The notes beneath the pieces were generated by a model. It searched no databases. It saw only the letters and a list, made by a program, of their open reading frames with translations, and was not told the DNA's origin. A stretch of DNA of 6,302 bases from NCBI GenBank assembly GCA_018716795.1, contig DVJK01000205.1, forward strand, positions 1 through 6,302, written 5' to 3'. Shown piece after piece: positions 1-5,547 of this stretch. Positions within the stretch are counted from its first letter, which is position 1, and every line of letters begins with the position of its first letter. Origin of the DNA: Candidatus Scatomorpha merdipullorum. Lineage in GTDB: Bacteria; Bacillota; Clostridia; Oscillospirales; Oscillospiraceae. Made by a program: the position numbers and the translations under genes.

Positions 1-1047
1 AAGGGCACGCTGCTCACCGGGCGCTTCCCCGCCTGCGTCATATACCTCACGGTGAACCCCGCCGCCGTGGACGTCAACGTCCACCCGGCGAAGACGGAGG
101 TCAAGTTCTCGGACGAGCGCGCGGCCTTCAACGCCGTGCACTACGCCGTCCTCGGCGCGCTGGAGGCCGAGCGCCCGCCCGTCGAGTATGCGGAGCGGCC
201 TGCGGTCAGCTTCGTCTCCGGCGGCGCGGCGCTCAGCGCGGGAGAGGACGGCTCTGCGCGCCGCTTTTACCCCGGCGGCTTCATCCGCCGCGACGCCGCC
301 CCGCCGGAGCGGGAGGACGAGTCGGAGGCGACGCTCTCCGCGCCGCGGCTCTTCGAGCAGACCGGCCTCGACCTCGCGCCCTCGCGGCGCTTCCCGGCCC
401 CGGCCCCGCCGCCGGAGCCGCGTTCCCCGGCCCCGGAGCGGGAGCGTGAGGATGCGAAGGCCGCCGCGCCCGCCCCGACGGGAGAGCCGCGCGTCATAGG
501 CGAGGCCCTCGGGCTTTACATCCTCGTGCAGCACGAGGGCGCGCTCGTCATAATCGACAAGCACGCCGCGCACGAGCGCATGCTCTACGACGCGCTCATG
601 AGCCGGGACGCGCCCGTACACAGCCAGGCCCTGCTTACTCCGGAGACGCTTCGCCCCTCCGCCGGGGCCGCCGCCTCGCTGGACGCGAACGTCGGGGCCC
701 TCTCCGCCCTGGGCTTTGAGTATGAGCCCTTCGGGCACGGGGCCTATATCCTGCGCGCCGCGCCCGCGGGCCTCTCGCCCGGGGCGGCGGCCGCCGCGCT
801 CGAGGAGGCCGCGGAGGCCCTGGCCGCCTCGCGCACGCCGGACATAGCCTCGGCCCGCGCGGAGCTTTTGAAGACCGTCGCCTGCAAGGCCGCCATAAAG
901 GCCGGGCCCTCGAGCGAGCCGGAGGAGCTTCAAAGGCTCGCCGAGGCCGTCTGCTCCGGCCGCGTCCGCAACTGCCCGCACGGCCGCCCCGTCGCCTGGG
1001 TGCTTACGAGGAAGGAGCTCGACAGGCAGTTCAAGCGGATATTATAA
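1..1047 (+). CDS. mutL: DNA mismatch repair protein MutL, C-terminal part (5' truncated by window edge)
   Basis: MutL links MutS mismatch recognition to downstream repair; in bacteria without MutH its C-terminal domain is itself a nicking endonuclease. The frame is open from base 1, so this is the last 348 codons of a protein usually about 600-700 residues long. The window opens near the end of the N-terminal GHKL ATPase region, with the conserved VDVNVHPAKTEVKF stretch at nt 67-108. A long Pro/Ala/Arg/Glu-rich linker follows (about nt 180-480). The C-terminal domain carries the metal-dependent nuclease motif in the form DKHAAHERMLYD (nt 556-591), ACK (880-888), CPHGRP (973-990) and a terminal FKRIL. 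Together these indicate an endonuclease-type MutL. The first motif has K for the usual Q and D for the usual last E. The GTG at nt 52 is internal and is not the start. The gene is convergent with degV, and a hairpin lies just after its TAA. Confidence 0.96.
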   Translation, partial: KGTLLTGRFPACVIYLTVNPAAVDVNVHPAKTEVKFSDERAAFNAVHYAVLGALEAERPPVEYAERPAVSFVSGGAALSAGEDGSARRFYPGGFIRRDAAPPEREDESEATLSAPRLFEQTGLDLAPSRRFPAPAPPPEPRSPAPEREREDAKAAAPAPTGEPRVIGEALGLYILVQHEGALVIIDKHAAHERMLYDALMSRDAPVHSQALLTPETLRPSAGAAASLDANVGALSALGFEYEPFGHGAYILRAAPAGLSPGAAAAALEEAAEALAASRTPDIASARAELLKTVACKAAIKAGPSSEPEELQRLAEAVCSGRVRNCPHGRPVAWVLTRKELDRQFKRIL

Positions 1048-1051
1048 AAGA

Positions 1052-1101
1052 AAGCGCCGGGGAGCCCGAGGGCTTCCCCGACGTAAGCGGCGCTTCGTTT
1101 T
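1052..1101. terminator. Probable bidirectional intrinsic terminator between convergent mutL and degV
   Basis: An outer stem AAGCGCC (1052-1058) pairs perfectly with GGCGCTT (1089-1095). It encloses an inner stem GGGGAGCC (1059-1066) that pairs with GGCTTCCCC (1071-1079) with one bulged T. On the plus strand the hairpin is followed by CGTTTTC. On the minus strand it is followed by TCTTTTATAA. T-runs on both sides suit termination of both mutL and degV. The plus-strand T-run reaches the degV stop codon, so the two genes are packed as tightly as a shared terminator allows. Stem and T-runs are seen directly; bidirectional function is inferred. Confidence 0.75.
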
Positions 1102-1943
1102 CACTTGTGGTAGTACAGCACGCCCATGCACCAGGGGCCGCAGTGGCCGCTTATCGTGCAGCCGGCGGGGTTGTTGTATACCTCCTTGAAGGGCTGGCAG
1201 GCGAGGACGGTCTCGCGCAGGCGCGCGCGCACGTCGTCGGGCAGGCCCGAGTCGGTTATGAAGACGCGGCGGAGGTCGATGTCGTCCCGGCCCTGAAGCC
1301 GGTCGCGGATGTACTGGTGATACGCGGCCTCAATCTTGCCGCGGTACTTCTTGCCCACCGTCATCCTGCCCTCGTGCACCTCTATGCAGGGCTTGAGGCC
1401 CAGGAGGTTCGCGCCCAGGGCCTGGACGGTGGTGCAGCGGCCGCCCTTGCGCAGATAGTCGAGGGTGTTCAGCACGAAGCTGACGTCCATCTTGGGCACA
1501 AGCCGCTCGACCTCGGCGGCTATCTCGGCGGCGCTTCTGCCCTCCGAGGCCATGATGGCCGCGTCGAGCACCAGGTGGCCGAAGCCGGTGGAGAGGTTGA
1601 GGGAGTCCACGACCGTGATGTTTTCGAACTCCTCGGCGGCGATGCACGCGTTGTTGCAGCTCACGGAGAGCTCGCTCGAGAAGGCGACGTGGACGATGGC
1701 GTCCGCATCGCGCAGCCACTCCGTCCAGGCCGCGGTGTAGTCCGCGACGGTGACGGCGGCGGTGCCGCAGAGCCGGCCCGTCGTCTTGGTGTATTCATAC
1801 ATGTCCTCGGGTTTGATGTCTATTCCGTCGCGCAGGGAGACGCCGTCGCGGACTATGTACATGGGCAGCACGCCTATGTCGTAGCGCTCAATGAATTCGC
1901 GCGGGAGATCGCAGGTGCTGTCGGTTGAAATTTTGACCTTCAA
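1101..1943 (-). CDS. degV: DegV family protein, FakB-like fatty acid-binding protein
   Basis: DegV/FakB proteins bind a fatty acid and present it to the kinase FakA for phosphorylation, feeding exogenous or recycled fatty acids into phospholipid synthesis. The 280-residue product has the usual family length. It shows the N-terminal STDSTCDLP (residues 6-14), FSSELSVS (88-95), VVDSLNLSTGFG, LDYLRKGGR, a KPCIEVHEG strand followed by KKYRGK, and C-terminal GHCGPWCMGV (266-275). By eye, T61, S93 and H267 fall where characterised FakB proteins place carboxylate-contacting residues; the usual LSGT is LSVS here. There are ten cysteines, many for this family. The start is TTG at 1943-1941, supported by AGGAGGA (1951-1957 on the complement) seven bases upstream. 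It is a single gene, divergent from miaA and convergent with mutL. No fakA is visible, and the ligand cannot be read from sequence. Confidence 0.93.
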   Translation of the reverse strand: MKVKISTDSTCDLPREFIERYDIGVLPMYIVRDGVSLRDGIDIKPEDMYEYTKTTGRLCGTAAVTVADYTAAWTEWLRDADAIVHVAFSSELSVSCNNACIAAEEFENITVVDSLNLSTGFGHLVLDAAIMASEGRSAAEIAAEVERLVPKMDVSFVLNTLDYLRKGGRCTTVQALGANLLGLKPCIEVHEGRMTVGKKYRGKIEAAYHQYIRDRLQGRDDIDLRRVFITDSGLPDDVRARLRETVLACQPFKEVYNNPAGCTISGHCGPWCMGVLYYHK

Positions 1944-1964
1944 AAAACAATCCTCCTTCGCCGC

Positions 1965-1977
1965 GTTTGCGGCAAAC
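1965..1977. repeat. Short palindrome in the degV 5' leader
   Basis: GTTTGC (1965-1970) and GCAAAC (1972-1977) are perfect inverted arms around a single G. The element lies between the predicted degV transcription start and its ribosome binding site (1951-1957). As RNA a one-base loop is too tight, so it is more plausible as a DNA-binding dyad, or as chance. Confidence 0.3.
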
Positions 1978-1989
1978 CGTGAAAGCCTA

Positions 1990-2016
1990 TGTGTGCATTA
2001 AACATAGTACCACACA
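1990..2016. repeat. Inverted repeat TGTGTG-N15-CACACA spanning the degV -10 region
   Basis: TGTGTG (1990-1995) and CACACA (2011-2016) form a perfect 6-bp dyad centred on about 2003. It encloses the predicted -10 box and lies over the predicted degV start of transcription. The arms are one and a half helical turns or more apart and could be an operator for a dimeric regulator. Six bases is short and chance is possible. No known operator consensus is matched. Confidence 0.35.
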
Positions 2017-2024
2017 TTTATCAA
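1997..2024 (-). promoter_or_regulatory. Candidate sigma-A promoter for degV
   Basis: Read on the minus strand there is TTGATA (complement of 2019-2024; 5 of 6 match to TTGACA), a 16-bp spacer, and TTTAAT (complement of 1997-2002; 5 of 6 match to TATAAT). Transcription would start near 1990, giving a leader of roughly 45 bases before the TTG start. A second, weaker reading uses an extended -10 (TGGTACTAT) in the same spacer. The segment is clearly more AT-rich than its surroundings. Confidence 0.6.
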
Positions 2025-2066
2025 CTTTTCCACCACTACTTTGCAAAGAAATGGGGTAGTTCAAAA

Positions 2067-3008
2067 ATGCCGCAGAAAATCGCCGTAATCACCGGCCCGA
2101 CCGCTACGGGCAAGACGCGCCTGGGCATATTGCTCGCGCAGCGCCTGAACGCCGAGATTGTCTCCGGCGACTCCATGCAGCTCTACCGCGGCATGGACAT
2201 CGGCACGGCCAAGCCGACGCCGGACGAGCTCGCCGCCGCGCCGCACCACCTGATAGACGTCGCCGAGCCGGACGAGGAGTGGAGCGTTTCGCGCTATGTC
2301 GAGGCGGCGGACGCCGCCGTGCGGGATATCCTCTCGCGCGGTAAGCTCCCGATTGTCGTCGGCGGCACGGGGCTTTACATCGACTCGCTCGTCCGCGGGC
2401 TCGACTTCTGCGACCGCTCCGAGGCGGGCGACGCCTGCCGGGCGGAGCTCGAGGGCCGCTATGACGAGATAGGCGGCAAGGCCATGCTCCGCGAGCTCGC
2501 TCAGCTCGACCCCGAGCGCGCCGCGAAGCTCATGCCCGCCGACAAGAAGCGCATTGTCCGCGCCATGGAGGTCTACCTGCTCACGGGCAGGACCATCACC
2601 GAGCACGACCGCGTGAGCGCCGCGAGGCCGCCGCGCTACGACGCGGCCTACATCGTCCTCGACTTCGAAGACCGCGCCGAGCTCTACGCGCGCATAGACG
2701 CGCGGGTGGACAAAATGGTCGCGGACGGCCTCTTCGACGAGGTCGCCGGCCTCCTGGAGCGCGGCCTCTCCTCGACGGCGCGGCAGGCGATAGGCTATAA
2801 GGAGGCCGCCGCGGCCCTCGCCGGCGAAATAAGCCGCGGGGAGGCCGTCGAGGAGATAAAGCGCGAAAGCCGCCGCTATGCCAAGCGCCAGCTCACATGG
2901 CTGCGCCGGAACGAGGACGCGCACTGGATTCGCTGGGGCGCAAAGCCGGATTTCGAAGCCGCGCTTCGGGATTCGACAGCCTTCCTCGCCGCTCACGGTA
3001 TAATATAA
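2067..3008 (+). CDS. miaA: tRNA dimethylallyltransferase MiaA
   Basis: MiaA transfers a dimethylallyl group from DMAPP to N6 of A37, next to the anticodon, in tRNAs that read codons beginning with U. This steadies codon pairing. The 313-residue product has the normal length. It has the P-loop GPTATGKT (residues 10-17), SGDSMQLYRGMDIGTAKPT (33-51) with the catalytic Asp35, and GGTGLYIDSL (about 99-108). Later come KKRIVRAMEVYLLTGR, RQAIGYKE and a basic C-terminal RRYAKRQLTWLRR stretch. The start is ATG 2067 because MPQKIAVITGPTATGKT is the expected N-terminus. The in-frame ATG at 1989 would add 26 unfamily-like residues encoded inside the divergent promoter region. The ribosome binding site is weak (GGGGT at 2053-2057). 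hfq follows 110 bp downstream, a common pairing. No clear promoter of its own was recognised. Confidence 0.97.
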   Translation: MPQKIAVITGPTATGKTRLGILLAQRLNAEIVSGDSMQLYRGMDIGTAKPTPDELAAAPHHLIDVAEPDEEWSVSRYVEAADAAVRDILSRGKLPIVVGGTGLYIDSLVRGLDFCDRSEAGDACRAELEGRYDEIGGKAMLRELAQLDPERAAKLMPADKKRIVRAMEVYLLTGRTITEHDRVSAARPPRYDAAYIVLDFEDRAELYARIDARVDKMVADGLFDEVAGLLERGLSSTARQAIGYKEAAAALAGEISRGEAVEEIKRESRRYAKRQLTWLRRNEDAHWIRWGAKPDFEAALRDSTAFLAAHGII

Positions 3009-3053
3009 TGGCGTTCGAGGGGTGAAAAAAACACTTTTCGTACAATATTACTA

Positions 3054-3082
3054 TTTATATCAGCGGCGGGATGTGATATTAT
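3054..3082 (+). promoter_or_regulatory. Candidate extended -10 promoter for hfq
   Basis: TTTATA (3054-3059; 4 of 6 match to TTGACA) is followed by a 17-bp spacer and TATTAT (3077-3082; 5 of 6 match to TATAAT). A TG at 3074-3075, one base before the hexamer, gives a proper extended -10. Transcription would start near 3089, about 30 bases before the hfq ATG. This suggests hfq can be transcribed independently of miaA. Confidence 0.65.
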
Positions 3083-3100
3083 GTAAATCCGGCTCCCGCC
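3065..3100. repeat. 7-bp inverted repeat bracketing the hfq -10 box
   Basis: GGCGGGA (3065-3071) and TCCCGCC (3094-3100) are perfect inverted arms separated by 22 bases that contain the extended -10 element and the predicted start site. The placement would suit an operator. Since the left arm lies upstream of the predicted start, an RNA hairpin would form only on a read-through transcript from miaA. Confidence 0.4.
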
Positions 3101-3118
3101 CGCGAAGGAGCGAGAGAC

Positions 3119-3358
3119 ATGGATAAGACAAAGACCTTGCAGGACGCCTTTCTGCAGCGCGCCAGGGCGGAGCGCGTGCCCGTTACGCTGTTCCTCATGA
3201 ACGGCTTCCAGCTGCGCGGAGTGCTCCGGGCCTACGACAGCTTCACCGTCATCATAGACTCGGACGGCAAGCAGCAGCTCATCTACAAGCACGCCATCTC
3301 CACCATCGCGCCCGTGCGGCCCCTGGCCCTGGACGGCGCGGAGGCCCCGGCTACATAA
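3119..3358 (+). CDS. hfq: RNA chaperone Hfq
   Basis: Hfq is a hexameric Sm-fold protein that binds U-rich and A-rich RNA, and in many bacteria it supports sRNA-mRNA pairing. The 79-residue product is complete. The Sm1 region runs from TLQDAFLQRARAERVPVT through LMNGFQLRGVLRAYDSF (to F42). Sm2 is LIYKHAISTIAP (54-65). Proximal-face residues are recognisable: Q8, F42 and the YKH triad (56-58). The rim keeps R14, R16 and R19. Compared with E. coli Hfq there is A for P at position 10, S for Q at 41, and one extra residue in the Sm1-Sm2 loop (SDGKQQ). The loop form is typical of Clostridia. The C-terminal tail after residue 65 is short, without the long disordered tail of enterobacteria. The start ATG has AAGGAG (3105-3110) eight bases upstream. 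It follows miaA, as in many bacteria, with its own likely promoter. Confidence 0.97.
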   Translation: MDKTKTLQDAFLQRARAERVPVTLFLMNGFQLRGVLRAYDSFTVIIDSDGKQQLIYKHAISTIAPVRPLALDGAEAPAT

Positions 3359-3482
3359 CGCGCGCCCCGGCCGCGGGGCCCATCCCGGCCGCGGCGGCCT
3401 CCCGGCCCGCCGGCGAGGGCGAGGGAGTCCGGGCCGGCGCGCCGGGCCCATGCGGGCGCCGCGCGGCGCAGCGAGGAAATCC
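3359..3482. other. Extremely GC-rich non-coding spacer with direct repeat and dyads after hfq
   Basis: From the hfq stop to about 3470 the sequence is almost free of A and T, well above the flanking genes. An 11-bp direct repeat CCCGGCCGCGG occurs at 3366-3376 and 3384-3394 (period 18). GCCCCG/CGGGGC (3364-3369/3374-3379) forms a 6-bp stem with a 4-base loop six bases after the hfq TAA. CCGGCGCGCCGG (3434-3445) is a perfect 12-bp palindrome. No family-like protein was found in any frame. The first stem could end or protect the 3' end of hfq mRNA, but it has no T-run. Function is unknown; simple GC-rich sequence gives such dyads easily. Confidence 0.45.
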
Positions 3483-3499
3483 GTTTTCCGGCGGAAAAC
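3483..3499 (+). other. Hairpin just upstream of the ylmE ribosome binding site
   Basis: GTTTTCC (3483-3489) pairs perfectly with GGAAAAC (3493-3499) around GGC. The following bases CTTTGA are only a poor T-run, so it is a weak terminator at best. It ends six bases before the GGGAG site (3506-3510) of ylmE. It might influence translation initiation or block readthrough from hfq. Confidence 0.4.
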
Positions 3500-3519
3500 T
3501 TTGATGGGAGATAGATAGC

Positions 3520-4215
3520 ATGTCCATAGCCGAAAACGTCGCCGCCGTACGCGCGAGGATAGAGGCCGCCGCAAAGGGCCGGAGGGTGCTGCTTGTGGCC
3601 GCCAGCAAGATGAACGACGCCGCGCGCGTCAAAGAGGCCGTCGCCGCCGGGGTGGACGCCTGCGGCGAGAACCGCGTCCAGGAGCTGGTGGAGAAGAACG
3701 CCGCCCACGCCTACGACGGCGCGCCGCTCCACTTCATCGGCCACCTTCAGAAGAACAAGATAAAATATCTCGTCGGCGTCGCGGACCTCATCGAGTCCGT
3801 GGACAGCGCCGAGCTCATAGAGCTCATAGACCGGCGGGCGGAAAAGCTGGGCCTGACGCAGGACATCCTGCTCGAGGTCAACATAGGCCGCGAGGCGGCC
3901 AAGAGCGGGCTTCCGCCCGAGGAGGTCATAAAGACGGTGGAGTTCGCGGCGGCGAAGCCGCACATCCGGGTGCGCGGGCTTATGGCCGTGCCGCCGATTT
4001 GCCCCTCCGCCGAGGAAGTCCGGCCATATTTTGCCGCGATGCGCGAGCTTTTTGTTGACATCGCTGCGAAAAAATACGATAATACCTCTATGGACCTTCT
4101 GTCCATGGGTATGAGCGGCGATTTTGAAGCCGCCATAGAGGAGGGCGCGAACATGGTTCGCGTCGGCTCCGCGATTTTCGGAGCGCGCGACTATTCCAAA
4201 CAGACCGGGAGATAA
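3520..4215 (+). CDS. ylmE: YggS/YlmE family pyridoxal phosphate homeostasis protein (PLPBP)
   Basis: Members of this family bind pyridoxal 5'-phosphate in a single-domain TIM barrel (alanine racemase fold type III). They have no known enzyme activity and are thought to buffer or deliver the cofactor. The 231-residue product has the normal length. It has VAASK with the PLP-binding Lys30, GENRVQE (49-55), HFIGHLQKNK (71-80), LLEVNIGREAAKSG (117-130) and RGLMAVPP (152-159). The phosphate-binding end is LSMGMSGDFEAAIEEGA (194-210) plus RVGSAIFG (214-221). The start ATG has GGGAG (3506-3510) nine bases upstream, and an in-frame TGA at 3502 excludes a longer form. It is the first gene of a division cluster; the sepF ATG lies three bases beyond its stop, so the two are almost certainly co-transcribed. 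ylmD, often its upstream neighbour in Firmicutes, is absent here. Confidence 0.95.
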   Translation: MSIAENVAAVRARIEAAAKGRRVLLVAASKMNDAARVKEAVAAGVDACGENRVQELVEKNAAHAYDGAPLHFIGHLQKNKIKYLVGVADLIESVDSAELIELIDRRAEKLGLTQDILLEVNIGREAAKSGLPPEEVIKTVEFAAAKPHIRVRGLMAVPPICPSAEEVRPYFAAMRELFVDIAAKKYDNTSMDLLSMGMSGDFEAAIEEGANMVRVGSAIFGARDYSKQTGR

Positions 4216-4218
4216 GCA

Positions 4219-4794
4219 ATGGGATTTCTTGACGAATTTAAAAAGCTGACGCACCCTTACGACGACGAGGACGACGACTTCTTCGGCTCGGCGGCCGACG
4301 CCCAGCCCGACGAGGAGCGGCAGACGGAGCGTCAGGAGCGGCGCAGCAGCTTTTTCTCCGGCCCCGAGGAGGCCGCGCCGGACAGCTACGGCATACCGGC
4401 CGCACCGAAAAGCCGGCCGGCATTTCGAATACCCAGGCGGGAGCTGCGCCGCCAGGCCGACGCCGCCGACGCCGCAGAGGCGCAGGCGCGTCCGGGCCGG
4501 GCCGCTCCCGCGCAAGCGAAACCCAGGGTGTCCATGGCGGAGCCCGTCCGGTTTGAGGACGGCGCGCGGCTGGCCGACGACCTGCTCGAGGGCAAAACAA
4601 TCCTGCTCAACCTTGAAAAAGCCGGCAAGGTTGACTCCAGACGCCTGCTCGACTTCATGAGCGGCGCGGCCTACGCCCTCCAGGGCTATGTTAGGCGCGT
4701 CTCGGGCAGCATATACCTCGTCGTTCCCAACGGCGAAGAGGTGACCGACGCCGACGCCATGAGCCAGATGGAGAATTCGGGACTGTATCTTTAA
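4219..4794 (+). CDS. sepF: Cell division protein SepF
   Basis: SepF binds the C-terminal tail of FtsZ, polymerises, and anchors the Z-ring to the membrane through an N-terminal amphipathic helix. The 191-residue product starts with MGFLDEFKKL, a plausible amphipathic membrane helix, followed by an acidic patch (DDEDDD, 15-20). A long charged, Pro/Ala-rich and probably disordered linker spans about 22-105. The SepF core follows at about 109-172: PVRFEDGARLADDL, KTILLNLEKAG, RRLLDFMSGAAYALQG and an SIYLVVP strand. The linker makes it longer than the roughly 150-residue Bacillus protein. The ribosome binding site GGGAG (4207-4211) overlaps the end of ylmE and sits seven bases before the ATG, which suggests translational coupling. 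The next gene is divIVA; the ylmG and ylmH genes usual here are absent. Confidence 0.94.
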   Translation: MGFLDEFKKLTHPYDDEDDDFFGSAADAQPDEERQTERQERRSSFFSGPEEAAPDSYGIPAAPKSRPAFRIPRRELRRQADAADAAEAQARPGRAAPAQAKPRVSMAEPVRFEDGARLADDLLEGKTILLNLEKAGKVDSRRLLDFMSGAAYALQGYVRRVSGSIYLVVPNGEEVTDADAMSQMENSGLYL

Positions 4795-4830
4795 AAATAA
4801 ACTACTAAACGTGGGAAGGAAGATATACTT

Positions 4831-5466
4831 ATGACTCCGCAGGACATCCGGGAGAGAACTTTTGAAAAGGCCGTCTTCGGCGGCTACGATATGGCCGGGG
4901 TTGACGACTTCATGGAGGAGGCCGCCCAGGCGCTCGAGAGCGCGCAGCGCGAGAACTCCACCCTCAAGGCCAAGCTCAAGGTCCTCGTCGACAAGATTGA
5001 GGAGTACCGCGCGAGCGAGGACGCCATGCGCATGACGCTCATGAGCGCCCAGAAGCTCTCCAACCAGATAGAGTCCGAGGCCCGCGAGCGGGCGGACAAG
5101 CTCGTCGGCGACGCCCAGGCCAAGTCCGACGAGGTGCTCGGCTCCCTCAAGGACGAGCGCGAAGCCGAGGAGCGCAGGCTGGACGGGGCCCGCAAGGCGC
5201 TGGAGCGCTTTTTCTCCGACGCGCGCGAGGTCTGCGCCTGCACGCTCGAGAACCTCAGGAGGCTTGAGGCCGGCGAGCTGCCCGGGAAGGCCGCCGCTGC
5301 CGCCGCCGTGGACGAGACCGTCCGCAGCATCTCCGAGAGCGTCGAGCGCCTGCCCGACGAGCCGGAGCCCAAGATAGACGTGAGCGCCGTCATGGACGCT
5401 CCCGCCCCGCGCGAGACCATCACTCCCGACGACGTCACCCGCCTCTTCGACATGAGCGGCGAGTGA
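4831..5466 (+). CDS. divIVA: DivIVA domain-containing cell division/polarity protein
   Basis: DivIVA proteins are coiled-coil scaffolds that collect at negatively curved membrane (septa, poles) and recruit division or growth factors. The N-terminal domain matches the family: MTPQDIRERTFEKAVFGGYD then VDDFMEEAA. F16 corresponds to the membrane-inserting Phe of B. subtilis DivIVA (F17), but the following Arg is replaced by Gly. Coiled coil is likely over about 30-145. A linker of Ala and Glu/Pro-rich stretches follows (about 150-195), ending in ITPDDVTRLFDMSGE (197-211), which looks like a short amphipathic docking segment. At 211 residues it is longer than Bacillus DivIVA (about 164). The ribosome binding site is AAGGAAG within 4816-4822, and tandem TGA TAA stops end the gene. 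It follows sepF by an AT-rich 36-bp gap and precedes ileS. The exact role (division, polarity or Gps-like) cannot be told from sequence. Confidence 0.92.
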   Translation: MTPQDIRERTFEKAVFGGYDMAGVDDFMEEAAQALESAQRENSTLKAKLKVLVDKIEEYRASEDAMRMTLMSAQKLSNQIESEARERADKLVGDAQAKSDEVLGSLKDEREAEERRLDGARKALERFFSDAREVCACTLENLRRLEAGELPGKAAAAAAVDETVRSISESVERLPDEPEPKIDVSAVMDAPAPRETITPDDVTRLFDMSGE

Positions 5467-5479
5467 TAAGCCTCGCGCC

Positions 5480-5541
5480 GCCGCAAGCCGCTTCCGAAGG
5501 CCGAAGGGCCTCCGGGGCGCCGTTTGCGGCCTTTCACCTTT
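5480..5541 (+). terminator. Probable intrinsic terminator after divIVA
   Basis: GCCGCAAGC (5480-5488) pairs with GTTTGCGGC (5522-5530) over nine pairs, one of them G-U. It encloses a second stem CCGAAGGCC (5494-5502) with GGCCTCCGG (5507-5515), one mismatch and a GAAG loop. The downstream tract CTTTCACCTTTT is T-rich but interrupted, so termination may be partial. It closes the ylmE-sepF-divIVA unit and may set how much readthrough reaches ileS. Confidence 0.6.
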
Positions 5542-5547
5542 TATAAT
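5542..5547 (+). promoter_or_regulatory. Candidate -10 box for ileS (TATAAT)
   Basis: A perfect TATAAT lies 27 bases before the ileS ATG, with no TG extension and no good -35 at 16-18 bp spacing (the bases there are GC-rich and part of the divIVA terminator stem). A promoter here would leave a leader of only about 20 bases containing AGAGGAAG (5557-5564) as ribosome binding site. The T-rich nature of the terminator tail could produce this hexamer by chance. Confidence 0.4.

Noticed and set aside
1107..1928. Plus-strand open frame antisense to degV
   Set aside because: It is a shadow of degV; the degV frame has clear family motifs and a strong ribosome binding site.
2004..2016. FapR-like operator (TAGTACC) near degV
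   Set aside because: Only one half-site resembles the FapR consensus and the matching inverted half is missing.
2051..2059. Minimal start-stop ORF (ATG GGG TAG) just before miaA
   Set aside because: It is too short to be meaningful, and its GGGG is more simply part of a weak miaA ribosome binding site.
1989..2066. N-terminal extension of miaA from ATG 1989
   Set aside because: The 26 added residues are unlike MiaA, the DNA overlaps the degV promoter, and ATG 2067 gives the standard N-terminus with the P-loop at residue 10.
2061..2996. Minus-strand open frame antisense to miaA
   Set aside because: It mirrors the codon structure of miaA, has no family motifs, and has no ribosome binding site of note.
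3016..3040. Terminator after miaA (CGAGGGGTG, A7 loop, CACTTTTCG)
   Set aside because: Pairing needs three G-U pairs and no T-run follows, so it is too weak to call.
3283..4515. Long open frame on the minus strand (about 410 codons) across hfq, ylmE and sepF
   Set aside because: It is antisense to three well-recognised genes, resembles no family, and long antisense frames are expected at this G+C.
4795..4830. Separate divIVA promoter in the AT-rich sepF-divIVA gap
   Set aside because: No hexamer pair with acceptable spacing was found; co-transcription with sepF is simpler.
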